Shown here: positions 49,538 to 57,629 of the stretch, in pieces
How positions within the stretch are numbered: the first letter of the stretch is position 1
Layout: every line of letters begins with the position of its first letter
Assembly (NCBI RefSeq): GCF_019801605.1
Contig: NZ_JAHVIT010000001.1
Location: forward strand, 124,001-188,000
DNA: 64,000 bases
Direction: 5' to 3'
From: Maritimibacter alkaliphilus
GTDB lineage: Bacteria; Pseudomonadota; Alphaproteobacteria; Rhodobacterales; Rhodobacteraceae
Notes under the pieces: generated by a model
Databases searched by the model: none
What the model was told of the DNA's origin: nothing
What the model saw: the letters and a program-made list of their open reading frames with translations, nothing else
Position numbers and translations under genes: made by a program

Positions 49538-49989
49538 GGGCGCGGGTGACCGGCTGAAGCGGTCGAGGCTGGGCCGCCGATGGCACGGAGCCGCGGTACA
49601 GGGTCGGTGGAGGCCGGGCATGTGGCCGGGGAGATTGGGGCCGGGGATGTTGAGGGCCGGGAGTTTCAGGGCGGGTGCGCCTTTAGCGTTGGGCGCGGCG
49701 GGGCCACCGGGGCGGGCTCGGGCGCGGCCGAGCAGGCGGCGCTCGACCGATTGGGCAGTCCTTTGCCCCAGCCACGAAGCCGTGCATCGACGGCGCGCGC
49801 GGGGGCGATCCGAACTTCTCTGGCGAGCAGTTTATCGCAGCCAAGCATGTCGCGTCCCATCAAGGGACCGCCCAGCCTCACCAAATCGCCGCCGCGTGGG
49901 GGCGCGCCGGCGATGCGCGGCGGCCTGCGGCCTTGTCCCGCGCGGGTGGTAGACGGGAAGGGCTTGTGCGGGGATCGTCGGCAGTGAAG
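49538..49989. other. Spacer between Lrp genes and the heptamer array
   Basis: About 450 bases. Short overlapping frames exist on both strands but none has a ribosome site, a family match or sensible composition. I see no repeat of the TTCGAA or AAATATCC kinds here. Confidence 0.4.
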
Positions 49990-50087
49990 CTTGGCTCTTG
50001 GCTCTTGGCTCTTGGCTCTTGGCTCTTGGCTCTTGGCTCTTGGCTCTTGGCTCTTGGCTCTTGGCTCTTGGCTCTTGGCTCTTGGCT
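49990..50087. repeat. Tandem array of 14 perfect CTTGGCT heptamers
   Basis: Fourteen head-to-tail copies of the 7-base unit CTTGGCT, uninterrupted for 98 bases, followed by a decayed CTAGGGCT. The unit is not a multiple of three and lies outside genes, about 55 bases beyond the trmD stop codon. Such perfect arrays arise by slippage and vary between strains. Confidence 0.95.
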
Positions 50088-50142
50088 CTAGGGCTCAGAC
50101 CTTCGCACCGAGAGGCCAAGTGGTCAGGACCCGGCCCGGGCC

Positions 50143-50940
50143 TCACCCCTTCCGCTTTGCCTCGTAGGCCTCCCAGAGGTCGGGGCGACGCTGGCGAGTG
50201 ATCTCTTCGCTGGTCTGCTGCCGCCATTGCGCCACCTTGGCGTGGTTGCCGGAGGTCAGCACCTCGGGGATCGTCAGCCCCTGCCATTCGGCGGGGCGGG
50301 TGTATTGCGGATGCTCCAGCAAACCGTTGGAGAAGCTCTCTTCCACCGCCGACTCCGCATTCCCCAGCACGCCGGGCAGCAGCCGCACCGTGGCGTCGAT
50401 CATCGCCTGCGCGGCCAGCTCGCCGCCGGTCATGACGAAATCGCCGAGGCTCACCTCCAGCACGTTGTAATGATCCAGCACCCGCTGGTCGACGCCCTCG
50501 AACCGGCCACAGATCATGGTCAGCCCGTCGGCCCGCGCAAAGGTCCGCGCCATCTGCTGATCGAACCGCCGCCCGCGCGGCGAGAGGTAGATCAGCGGCC
50601 ATGTCCCGCGCGCCCCGCGCATCGTGTCCTCGATCGCGCGGCCCAGCACATCGGCCCGCAGCACCATCCCGGCGCCACCGCCCGCGGGCGTGTCATCCAC
50701 GTTGCGGTGCCTGCCCTCGCCGTAGGGGCGCAGGTCGGTCGTCTCCAGCTGCCACTTGCCGTCCTTCAGGGCCTTGCCGGTCAGGCTCTCCCCCAGCACG
50801 CCGGGAAAGGCCTGCGGGAACAGCGTGATGATCCGGGCGGTCCAGATGCCCGCCAGCCGCGGGTTGCTGTTGAGCAGCTCCTGCGGTTTCAGGCTGGCTT
50901 GAATCGATTTGCGGCCGTGGGAGCGGGGTGTCTCTGTCAT
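50143..50940 (-). CDS. trmD: tRNA (guanine37-N1)-methyltransferase
   Basis: Methylates G37 next to the anticodon, which prevents frameshifting. It has 265 residues with a lineage-typical N-terminal lead of about 33 residues before IWTARIITLFPQAFPG. SPOUT-knot motifs are present: VDDTPAGGGAGMV (canonical VDDRPYGGG), GRFEGVDQRVL, SLGDFVMTGGELAAQAMIDA and VLTSGNH. It is the last gene of the ffh-rpsP-rimM block on the minus strand. No rplS follows; instead the heptamer array lies downstream. Confidence 0.96.
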   Translation of the reverse strand: MTETPRSHGRKSIQASLKPQELLNSNPRLAGIWTARIITLFPQAFPGVLGESLTGKALKDGKWQLETTDLRPYGEGRHRNVDDTPAGGGAGMVLRADVLGRAIEDTMRGARGTWPLIYLSPRGRRFDQQMARTFARADGLTMICGRFEGVDQRVLDHYNVLEVSLGDFVMTGGELAAQAMIDATVRLLPGVLGNAESAVEESFSNGLLEHPQYTRPAEWQGLTIPEVLTSGNHAKVAQWRQQTSEEITRQRRPDLWEAYEAKRKG

Positions 50941-51032
50941 GGCGCGCTGATAGGACGTTTCGCGGGCTTTGCAAAGCGCCTCGCGCCAGGCTGAGGCGGA
51001 GCGGGCCCCCGGGTGCGGCAGGCGTGGGGCGC

Positions 51033-51818
51033 TCAGCCCTCCTGCGTCCGGCGGATCAGTCGCTTCTTGCGCCGCTTGAGGGTCTCGCCGTCCCAGTCGC
51101 TCCGGTTCATCTGGAGCAGCCGGGCCAGCACCTCGGCGGGCAGCGAGGGGTTGGCGGTGGGCTGGGGGACGATCCGGGCGCGCAGGGCGTCGGGCAGGGC
51201 GACGAGGTCGAGGAGGGGGGCGAGCGGCCCGAGGGGCAGGTGGCCCACCTCTTCCAGCGCGGCGTGGTGCAGGGGCAGGGGGGCGATCGCCCGACCCACC
51301 GCATCGGCCACGGCGGCGAGGTCCGCGTGGGGCAGGGCGCGGCGGCGGTAGCTGTCGAGGTCGAGGCGCATCCGCGTGGCCTGAAGGTGTTGCGCGTGGC
51401 AGCTTTTCACCCAGGCCTCGGGGCTGCGGGTGGAGAGGTAGACGACGGGCTCCGCCGTGGGCTGCGCCAGATGCAGGCTCTCGGTCAGCAGGGCCAGCAG
51501 CTCGGGGGCAGCGTCGTAGCCGGTGAGGCCCCGGCGGAAGGGCATGTGCCCGGCCAGGTCTTCGGCCGAGATCAGCAGCGGGCGCGGATCAGAGGCATCG
51601 AGCGCGCCGAACGCCTCTTGCGCCTCGTAGCGCAGAAGCCCGCGGTGCAGATCGTCGCGATGTTCGGAAAAGGCGCGGCAGGCCTCGGTCAGGGGGCGGA
51701 TGTCGGGCTTGAGCCAGATCCGCAGGGCCGGCGCCAGCAGGTCACGGTTGGCGGCAAGCACGGCCTGCACGCTGGAGGTCCCGGTCTTGTGGAACCCGGC
51801 GTGCAGCACGACGCGCAT
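51033..51818 (-). CDS. Sulfotransferase-like P-loop protein
   Basis: A 261-residue protein opening with HAGFHKTGTSSVQ (from residue 6), the 5'-phosphosulfate-binding loop pattern of sulfotransferases, and carrying VVYLSTRSPEAWVKSCHA, like the 3'-phosphate loop (RDP-x-S pattern). The rest is diverged. It would transfer sulfate from PAPS to an unknown acceptor. It starts 3 bases after the rimM stop, between rimM and trmD, an unusual insertion into a conserved translation operon. Confidence 0.78.
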   Translation of the reverse strand: MRVVLHAGFHKTGTSSVQAVLAANRDLLAPALRIWLKPDIRPLTEACRAFSEHRDDLHRGLLRYEAQEAFGALDASDPRPLLISAEDLAGHMPFRRGLTGYDAAPELLALLTESLHLAQPTAEPVVYLSTRSPEAWVKSCHAQHLQATRMRLDLDSYRRRALPHADLAAVADAVGRAIAPLPLHHAALEEVGHLPLGPLAPLLDLVALPDALRARIVPQPTANPSLPAEVLARLLQMNRSDWDGETLKRRKKRLIRRTQEG

Positions 51819-51821
51819 CGC

Positions 51822-52325
51822 TCAGAGCAGCCCCTCGGGCGGATCGGCGATGATGCGGCCACTCTCCAGATCGACCGTGGGCACCACGGCGAGAGTGAAG
51901 GGCAGCAGGATGGACTGCTTGAGACCCGGGCCCATCACCTCGAGCAGGTCGTCGGCGCCGTGGTTCAGCACCGCCTTCACCTTGCCCAGAACGGTGCCGC
52001 CGGTGTCGAGCACCGTCAGGCCAATCAGGTCGGAATGGTAATATTCGTCGTCCGGCAGGTCGGGCAGCCGGTCGCGGGCAACAAAGAGCCGCACGCCCTT
52101 CAGGGCATCGGCCTGTTCCTTGGTGGTCACGCCGCCCAGACGGGCGGCGAAGCCGTTGTTGATCGGGCGGGTCAGTGTGACCGAAAAGGTCCGCGCACCA
52201 TCCTCGGTCGAGAGGGGAGCGTAATCCGCGATGTCGGAGGGCTCGGCGCAGTAGCTTTTCAGCCGCACCTCGCCGTTGACGCCGAAGGCGCCGCCGATGG
52301 AACCGACACAGATCATCTCATCCAT
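51822..52325 (-). CDS. rimM: 16S rRNA processing protein RimM
   Basis: A ribosome maturation factor that binds S19 and helps 30S head assembly. It has 167 residues: N-terminal barrel ([22 protein letters not shown]) and PRC-barrel domain ([39 protein letters not shown]). I place the start at ATG 52325 (MDEMIC), preceded by GGAGAGAG; a longer frame is unlikely. It lies between rpsP and trmD as in most bacteria, with a 46-codon gene inserted upstream. Confidence 0.96.
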   Translation of the reverse strand: MDEMICVGSIGGAFGVNGEVRLKSYCAEPSDIADYAPLSTEDGARTFSVTLTRPINNGFAARLGGVTTKEQADALKGVRLFVARDRLPDLPDDEYYHSDLIGLTVLDTGGTVLGKVKAVLNHGADDLLEVMGPGLKQSILLPFTLAVVPTVDLESGRIIADPPEGLL

Positions 52326-52350
52326 TCTGCTCTCTCCGCCCACAGGCCGG

Positions 52351-52491
52351 TCATGGGACCTGGCACAGGATATCATGCAACGCGCCGGTGACGCGCAAGC
52401 AGCGTTCGGCCTGCTGATGCTTCTCCCAGATGACCCCCGCCACGAAGGCGAGGGCCAATAGGATCAGGAACCGGACGGGCCGGAACAGCAT
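52351..52491 (-). CDS. 46-residue membrane peptide between rpsP and rimM
   Basis: An ATG opens a 46-codon frame on the minus strand: [19 protein letters not shown], then [18 protein letters not shown], ending ILCQVP. One hydrophobic helix is followed by a short cytoplasmic or periplasmic tail with two cysteines. It fills most of the 183-base gap between rpsP and rimM with 17 and 25 bases left. I recall similar small proteins at this position in related genera (pattern ERC-x-GG/TGA), but this is memory. Function unknown. Confidence 0.65.
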   Translation of the reverse strand: MLFRPVRFLILLALAFVAGVIWEKHQQAERCLRVTGALHDILCQVP

Positions 52492-52508
52492 GACCTAACC
52501 CCGGCGGA

Positions 52509-52874
52509 TTATTCCGCTGCGGCTTCCTCGGAGGCTTCGGCTGCCTTGGCGGCCTTGGCTTCTGCGCGCTCTTGAGCGGCCTTGCCGGGGGTGCCTTTTT
52601 TCGGGTTCGAGCGGGTCTTCTTCTCGACGACGCCGGCAGCTTCGAGGAAGCGCGACACGCGGTCGGTCACCTGGGCGCCCTGGCCGATCCAGTACTGGAT
52701 GCGCTCGACGTCCATTTTCACGCGCTCTTCGCTGTCTTTCGGCAGCAGCGGGTTGTAGGTGCCCAGCTTCTCGATGAAGCGGCCATCGCGCGGCATGCGC
52801 GAGTCAGCTGCGACGATGCGGTAGAAGGGGCGCTTCTTGGAGCCGCCGCGGGCGAGACGGATTTTCATAGCCAT
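52509..52874 (-). CDS. rpsP: 30S ribosomal protein S16
   Basis: Structural 30S protein, 121 residues. The N-terminal S16 core is unmistakable: [45 protein letters not shown]. The C-terminal 40 residues are an Ala/Lys/Glu-rich extension common in this lineage. Start ATG 52874 (MAMKIR) has GGAGATACT in front. It leads the rpsP-rimM-trmD portion of the operon. Confidence 0.98.
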   Translation of the reverse strand: MAMKIRLARGGSKKRPFYRIVAADSRMPRDGRFIEKLGTYNPLLPKDSEERVKMDVERIQYWIGQGAQVTDRVSRFLEAAGVVEKKTRSNPKKGTPGKAAQERAEAKAAKAAEASEEAAAE

Positions 52875-52932
52875 GTGAGTATCTCCTTTGAATGGCGTGG
52901 TATGACGGGACCTGGTCCTGGACAGGCCGACG

Positions 52933-53253
52933 TCAGGATTGGTGTTTCTTGTGGTGGCGAATGACTTCCTGAATGATGAAGTTCAGGAATTCCTTGGCGA
53001 ATTCAGGATCCAGGTCGGCCTGAACCGCAAGCTCTTGCAGGCGCGCGATCTGGGTTTCCTCGCGCGCGGGATCGGAGGGCGGAAGGTCGTGGACGGCCTT
53101 CAGCCTGCCCACGCCCTGCGTGTGCTTGAACCGTTCCGCCAGCGTAAAGACGAGGATCGCGTCCAGCCGGTCGATGCTGGCGCGGTGCTCTTTCAGAAGC
53201 TCGGCTGCGCGGGCAGCCGTTTCGGCGGTGAGGTCTGTGCTGTGGTCAGTCAA
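52933..53253 (-). CDS. Chorismate mutase, AroQ type
   Basis: Rearranges chorismate to prephenate in phenylalanine and tyrosine synthesis. It has 106 residues, all-helical: [58 protein letters not shown] is the core (split here only by length), with R24-type and K/R residues that line the active site. No ATG or GTG is in frame; the best start is TTG 53253, with GAAGG 7 bases upstream and an 8-base overlap with the upstream acetyltransferase stop. It is a stand-alone domain, not fused to PheA. Confidence 0.87.
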   Translation of the reverse strand: MTDHSTDLTAETAARAAELLKEHRASIDRLDAILVFTLAERFKHTQGVGRLKAVHDLPPSDPAREETQIARLQELAVQADLDPEFAKEFLNFIIQEVIRHHKKHQS

Positions 53254-53848
53254 GGGCGTAACCTTCGGGTTTGAACAAAGGGTCGGTATAGGACGCGATC
53301 TCGAGCGCGATGCCGTCCGCGATCTGGGACGAGACCAGATCGGCAGGCGCAGGATGGCGGTAGCAGACGTCGTTGCCGTCCACCGTGGCGGCGCCATCGT
53401 CGCGTTTCGCCCCCAGCCGTTCGGCGAGGCGAATCGAGTCGAGATTCTTGGGGTCGATGTAACTGACCGCGCCGTCCCATCCCAGCGTTTCATAGAAGTG
53501 GCGCCGGGCGGCGTTGGTGGCCTCCAGCGCGTAGCCGCGGCCGGCGACCTCGGGCCAGATGATCCAGGCGATCTCGCGCTCGGGCCACTGGGCCGGGAAC
53601 CAGCCGCCGGCCATGCCGAGGGTGCGGCCGCTTTCGCGGTCGTGGATCATCCACATGCCATAGCCCCGGATCTGCCAGTGGCCGATCTCGGCCGCGTAGA
53701 GCATCCAGGATTCATAGGCGTTCAGCGGCCCGCCCATGAAGCGCGAGCGGTAGGAGGAGAAGGTCGCCTTGAAGTTCGGGTAATCCTGCGGCTCGGGGCC
53801 GCGCAGGATCAGGCGCTTCGTTTCCAGCACGGGGATCGTCGTCGTCAT
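53246..53848 (-). CDS. GNAT acetyltransferase 1 of the array
   Basis: A 200-residue RimJ/RimL-like N-acetyltransferase (Acetyltransf_3 type): VLETKRLILRGPEPQDYPNFKATF start, GHWQIRGYGMWMIHDRESGRTLGMAGGW, and IAWIIWPEVAGRGYALEATNAARRHFYETLGWDGAVSYIDPKNLDSIRLAERLGA with the acetyl-CoA loop (GRGYA). It has a longer C-terminal tail than the others (to ...GYALD). It overlaps GNAT 2 by 4 bases (ATGA) and chorismate mutase by 8. The target is unknown; ribosomal-protein or aminoglycoside-type acetylation is only inferred from family and context. Confidence 0.92.
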   Translation of the reverse strand: MTTTIPVLETKRLILRGPEPQDYPNFKATFSSYRSRFMGGPLNAYESWMLYAAEIGHWQIRGYGMWMIHDRESGRTLGMAGGWFPAQWPEREIAWIIWPEVAGRGYALEATNAARRHFYETLGWDGAVSYIDPKNLDSIRLAERLGAKRDDGAATVDGNDVCYRHPAPADLVSSQIADGIALEIASYTDPLFKPEGYALD

Positions 53849-54351
53849 GCGGCGGCCTCCTCGTGGTAGCGGTAGACCACGTCGCCCGCGTCGAAGATCA
53901 CGGCGGCCGGGTCCAGCGTCGCACCCAGCCGTTCCGCGAGGCGGATCGAGCGCGTGTTGTCGCGGTGGATGTAGCTGACGAGCGTCGCGGTGTTCGGCTG
54001 GGCAAAGGCCCAGTCCCGCGCCAGCACGCCCGCGGCATAGGCCAGACCGCGGCCCTCGAAGCCGTCCAGCAGGAACCAGCCCAGTTCCCGTTCCGGGAAA
54101 TGCGGCGGCTGGGTCACGGCGATCTGGCCGGCAAGCGCACCGTCCGGCGTCTCGATGGCCCATCCGCCCTGACCGACGAGGTCCCAGCTTCCCACCTCGG
54201 AGGCGAACCCGTACCAGGCGTTGCTCGCATCTGCGGGCACGTCCATGTACTGCGCACGCGGCGAGCGGAAGAACGCGCAATAGGCGTCGAAATCCGACTG
54301 GCGGTGCGGGCGCAGGGTCACCTTGTCCGACGTGAGAAGGGGGGCGGTCAT
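53845..54351 (-). CDS. GNAT acetyltransferase 2 of the array
   Basis: A 168-residue Acetyltransf_3-type enzyme: LTSDKVTLRPHRQSDFDAY start, WDLVGQGGWAIETPDGALAGQIAV, and GWFLLDGFEGRGLAYAAGVLARDWAFAQPNTATLVSYIHRDNTRSIRLAERLGATLD, with the CoA-binding GRGLA. The stop overlaps the GNAT 1 start and the start overlaps the stop of the 25-codon remnant (both ATGA). Confidence 0.92.
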   Translation of the reverse strand: MTAPLLTSDKVTLRPHRQSDFDAYCAFFRSPRAQYMDVPADASNAWYGFASEVGSWDLVGQGGWAIETPDGALAGQIAVTQPPHFPERELGWFLLDGFEGRGLAYAAGVLARDWAFAQPNTATLVSYIHRDNTRSIRLAERLGATLDPAAVIFDAGDVVYRYHEEAAA

Positions 54352-54425
54352 GCGCAGGCCCTCCAGCCGCGCAGGCGGGCCTGTGCGGTCTCGATCACCG
54401 GGAAGAGATCGCGGCGGAGGCTCAT
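54348..54425 (-). pseudogene. 25-codon GNAT-like remnant within the array
   Basis: An ATG overlapping the GNAT 3 stop opens a 25-codon frame whose own stop overlaps the GNAT 2 start, so it is stitched into the array by ATGA on both sides. Its product, MSLRRDLFPVIETAQARLRGWRACA in pieces, resembles the opening strand of the neighbouring enzymes (VIET-x-RLRLRG pattern) and then ends. The likeliest reading is the surviving 5' end of a deleted sixth acetyltransferase; a leader peptide for coupling is the alternative. Confidence 0.6.
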
Positions 54426-54964
54426 GCGTAGGCCTCCATCCCGCCATCGGCGAGCGCCTCGGGTGCGGGGTGGCGCCAGACCTGCAGCGCGCCCCAGCGT
54501 TCGTGGGTAAAGTCGCTGTCGTGCCACGCGCCAAGACGGGCGCAGACCCGGGCGGAGGGCGTGTTGGCGGGCTTCACGAGGCTGATCAGCGTGGTCAGGC
54601 CGACCTCGCCATAGGCATAGGCGCGCGCGGCGGCGCCGGCCTCGGTGGCATAGCCCTTGCCCTCGGAGCCTTCGAAGAGGTCCCAGCCCACTTCCGGCTC
54701 GGGGAAGCCTTCGGGGCACCAGAGGCCGACCATGCCGATGGTCCGGCCCGAGGCGGTCTCGTCCACGATCCAGCGGCCGAAGCCGCGCAGCTGCCAGTGG
54801 CCGATTTCCGTGGCCAGCTGGCGCCAGGTCAGTTCGGCGGTCATCGGGCCACCAACGAACTTGGACCGGTCGGAGGCGTAGAAGGCGGTGAGCGCATCGA
54901 AATCCGACAGCGCGGGGGCGCGCAGGGTCAGCCGTTCGGTGGTGAGCGTCGGTATCGTGATCAT
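54422..54964 (-). CDS. GNAT acetyltransferase 3 of the array
   Basis: A 180-residue Acetyltransf_3-type enzyme: LTTERLTLRAPALSDFDALTAFYASDRSKFVGGPMT, GHWQLRGFGRWIVDETASGRTIGMVGLW, and VGWDLFEGSEGKGYATEAGAAARAYAYGEVGLTTLISLVKPANTPSARVCARLGAW with GKGYA as the CoA loop. GPMT and GHWQLRGFG are shared with GNAT 1 and 4, which indicates tandem duplication. Overlaps its neighbours by ATGA. Confidence 0.92.
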   Translation of the reverse strand: MITIPTLTTERLTLRAPALSDFDALTAFYASDRSKFVGGPMTAELTWRQLATEIGHWQLRGFGRWIVDETASGRTIGMVGLWCPEGFPEPEVGWDLFEGSEGKGYATEAGAAARAYAYGEVGLTTLISLVKPANTPSARVCARLGAWHDSDFTHERWGALQVWRHPAPEALADGGMEAYA

Positions 54965-55491
54965 GCTGCCCCCTTGGCCGTGATGGCCGTCAGATCGAAA
55001 TCGTAATGTACCCAGTTGGCGTGGTTCGCTGCGCTGTAGCCCAGCACCCCGCCCAGCTTATCCGCCAGCCGGCGGGAGCTCTGGTTGTGCTCGTGGGTGT
55101 GGGCCGCAACGGCGGTCCAGTCACAGTCCTGTGCAAGGTGACGGATCACCTCGCGCCCGGCTTCCAGCGCAAGGCCACGGCCCGCGTCGGCGTCGGACCA
55201 GAGGGTCCAGGTCAGCTCCGGCCCCACGGCGGGGTCGTGATCGACGGGCCCGAAGAAGCCCATGGGGCGGTCGGAGCCCGGCTCGGCCATGATGTAGCGC
55301 CCGAAGCCGCGCGCCTGCCAGTGGCCGAGGAAGGACAGGAACTTCTCGGTCGCGGCGCGGGTGGTCATCGGGCCGTTCAGATAGGTCATCCGGGGCCCGG
55401 TGGCGAAAGCCATGTAGGCGGGCAGGTCGTCCAGGGTCGGACGACGCAGCACCATCCGGGCGGTGCGCAGGGTTTCGGCGGTGCGGGTCAT
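54961..55491 (-). CDS. GNAT acetyltransferase 4 of the array
   Basis: A 176-residue enzyme of the same type: LRTARMVLRRPTLDDLPAYMAFATGPRMTYLNGPMTT, GHWQARGFGRYIMAEPGSDRPMGFFG, and LTWTLWSDADAGRGLALEAGREVIRHLAQDCDWTAVAAHTHEHNQSSRRLADKLGG with GRGLA. It is the most different in the C-terminal third. Overlaps GNAT 3 and GNAT 5 by four bases each. Confidence 0.92.
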   Translation of the reverse strand: MTRTAETLRTARMVLRRPTLDDLPAYMAFATGPRMTYLNGPMTTRAATEKFLSFLGHWQARGFGRYIMAEPGSDRPMGFFGPVDHDPAVGPELTWTLWSDADAGRGLALEAGREVIRHLAQDCDWTAVAAHTHEHNQSSRRLADKLGGVLGYSAANHANWVHYDFDLTAITAKGAA

Positions 55492-56015
55492 GCGCGCAGC
55501 CCTCCCGGGGCGTGGCGCCAGATGCGCATATCGCCGGTCATGGGGTGGTTGAACAGCCCCTCGCGGGTCGCGCCCAGACGGATCGCCATGTTGGTGGAGG
55601 CGACATTGTCGTCGCCCACCAGCGAGATGCAGGAGGACCAGCCGAGATCGTCAAAGACCCAGTCGAGCACGCGCCTGGCCGCCTCGGTGGCATAGCCGCG
55701 CCCTTCGCAGCCTTCGAGCAGGTGCCAGGTCAGCTCCGGCTCGGGCCAGTTGCGGGGATACCACGGGCCGACGAGGCCGAGCGGCACGCCGGTGGCCTTG
55801 TCGAGCAGGGCGAAGTGGCCGTAGCCGCGCAGGTGCCAGTGGCCCACGATGGTCGCCACCGACCACCACGCCGCCTCGTCCGTGGCCTGCCCGACGAAAC
55901 GCGGGGCGCCTTCCATCAGGAAGGCCGCCGTGGCGTCGAACCCGGGGCCGACGGGGGCCACGAGGCGCAGGCGCTCGGTCTCGAGCTCGGGGTGGACGGG
56001 GGCCACGTGTTTCAT
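55488..56015 (-). CDS. GNAT acetyltransferase 5 of the array
   Basis: A 175-residue enzyme and the first of the array on the minus strand, 81 bases after ffh. It shows LETERLRLVAPVGPGFDATAAF, VGHWHLRGYGHFALLDKATGVPLGLVG, and LTWHLLEGCEGRGYATEAARRVLDWVFDDLGWSSCISLVGDDNVASTNMAIRLGA with GRGYA as the CoA loop. It is the closest to a canonical RimJ/L-like fold. Its stop overlaps the GNAT 4 start (ATGA). Confidence 0.92.
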   Translation of the reverse strand: MKHVAPVHPELETERLRLVAPVGPGFDATAAFLMEGAPRFVGQATDEAAWWSVATIVGHWHLRGYGHFALLDKATGVPLGLVGPWYPRNWPEPELTWHLLEGCEGRGYATEAARRVLDWVFDDLGWSSCISLVGDDNVASTNMAIRLGATREGLFNHPMTGDMRIWRHAPGGLRA

Positions 56016-56096
56016 GCGCGCACCTCTTCCGGCCCGGTCGCGCTTTGCGAACGGGGGCTCTTAGCCATGGAGGAGGGGTGGGCGCGCCGCATCGGT

Positions 56097-57629
56097 TTAC
56101 TTCTTCTTCCCGAAGCCGCCGAGACCGCCGAGACCCGGCAGGCCGCCTGCGCCACCCATGCCGCCCAGACCACCGGGGAGGCCGCCGGGCATACCCTTGG
56201 CCGCGCCCATCTGCTTGGCCGCCGCTTCGAGAGCCTTGGGACCCATCTGGCCGGGGTCCATGCCCTCGGGCATGCCGCCCTTGCCGAACATCTGGCGCAT
56301 GGCCTGTTTCATCATGCCGCCTTTGCCCATCTTGCCCATCTTCTTCATGACGTCGGACATCTGGCGCTGCATCTTGAGCAGCTTATTCAGCTCGGACACC
56401 TCCAGCCCGGCGCCGGCGGCGATGCGCTTCTTGCGCGAGGCCTGCAGCAGCTGCGGGTTGGCGCGCTCCTTCTTGGTCATCGACTGGATCAGGGCGATCT
56501 GGCGGCGGATCATCTTGTCGTCGTAGCCGGCGTCCTGCACCTGCTTGGACATTTTGCCCATGCCGGGCATCATCCCCATGATGCCTTCCATGCCGCCCAT
56601 CTTCATCATCTGCTCAAGCTGCATCTTCAGGTCGTTCATGTTGAACTGACCCTTCTGGAAGCGCTTCATCATCCGCTCGGCCTGTTCGGCCTCCAGCGTC
56701 TGCTGCGCCTTCTCGACGAGGGCGACGATGTCGCCCATGCCGAGGATGCGGCCCGCGATGCGTTCCGGCTCGAAGGTCTCGATGGCCTCCATCTTCTCGC
56801 CGAGGCCGACGAAGCGGATCGGCTTGCCGGTGACGGCGCGCATCGAGAGCGCGGCACCGCCGCGGCCGTCGCCGTCCATCCGGGTCAGCACGACGCCCGA
56901 GACGCCGATCTTCTCGTCGAACTCCTGCGCCACCTCGACGGCAACCTGACCGGTCAGACCGTCGACCACCAGCAGGGTCTCGCGCGGGTTCACCACGTCG
57001 CGGACGTCGGCGGCCTGCTGGATCAGCTCCTGATCGATGTGCAGCCGGCCCGCGGTGTCGAGCATGTAGACGTCATAGCCGCCGAGCGCCGCCTGCGTCT
57101 TGGCGCGCTTGGCAATCTGCACCGGGTCCTCGCCCTTGACGATCGGCAGCGTGTCGACGCCGATCTGCTGGCCGAGGATCTGCAGCTGCTCCATGGCCGC
57201 CGGGCGGTTCACGTCGAGCGAGGCCATCAGCACGCGCTTGCCCTCGCGCTCCTTCAGGCGCTTGGCGAGCTTGCCGGTCGTGGTCGTCTTGCCCGAGCCC
57301 TGAAGGCCGACCATCAGGATCGGCGCGGGCGGGTTGTCGATCTTCAGCTTGCCGGGGTCTTCGGAGCCGGTCAGCGTGGCGACCAGCTCGTCATGGACGA
57401 TCTTCACGACCTGCTGGCCGGGGGTGATCGACTTCGTCACCGCAGCACCGGTGGCCTTGTCGGTCACCGCCTTGATGAAGCTGCGCGCCACGGGCAGCGA
57501 CACGTCGGCCTCCAGCAGGGCGACGCGCACTTCGCGCAGGGCGGTCTTGACGTCCTCCTCCGACAGAGACCCCTGTTTTGTGAGCCGGTCGAAGACGCCA
57601 CCAAGGCGTTCGGACAGATTTTCAAACAT
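56097..57629 (-). CDS. ffh: Signal recognition particle protein Ffh
   Basis: The SRP54 homologue that binds signal sequences and 4.5S RNA and pairs with FtsY. It has 510 residues: N domain, G domain with GLQGSGKT (108-115) and DTAGRLHID, ARDVVNP-like loops, TRMDGDGRGGAAL, and the Met-rich M domain (LEQMMKMGGMEGIMGMMPGMGKMSKQ). The C-terminal 50 residues are Gly/Met-rich and longer than usual. It leads the minus-strand operon that runs to trmD. The 4.5S RNA gene is not in the window. Confidence 0.98.
   Translation of the reverse strand: MFENLSERLGGVFDRLTKQGSLSEEDVKTALREVRVALLEADVSLPVARSFIKAVTDKATGAAVTKSITPGQQVVKIVHDELVATLTGSEDPGKLKIDNPPAPILMVGLQGSGKTTTTGKLAKRLKEREGKRVLMASLDVNRPAAMEQLQILGQQIGVDTLPIVKGEDPVQIAKRAKTQAALGGYDVYMLDTAGRLHIDQELIQQAADVRDVVNPRETLLVVDGLTGQVAVEVAQEFDEKIGVSGVVLTRMDGDGRGGAALSMRAVTGKPIRFVGLGEKMEAIETFEPERIAGRILGMGDIVALVEKAQQTLEAEQAERMMKRFQKGQFNMNDLKMQLEQMMKMGGMEGIMGMMPGMGKMSKQVQDAGYDDKMIRRQIALIQSMTKKERANPQLLQASRKKRIAAGAGLEVSELNKLLKMQRQMSDVMKKMGKMGKGGMMKQAMRQMFGKGGMPEGMDPGQMGPKALEAAAKQMGAAKGMPGGLPGGLGGMGGAGGLPGLGGLGGFGKKK

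Noticed and set aside
49666..49884. 72-codon minus-strand frame between the Lrp genes and the heptamer array
   Set aside because: No ribosome site, Arg/Pro-rich composition and no recognisable motif.
49990..50087. CRISPR-like array
   Set aside because: Repeat unit is 7 bases with no spacers and no cas genes. It is a simple tandem repeat.
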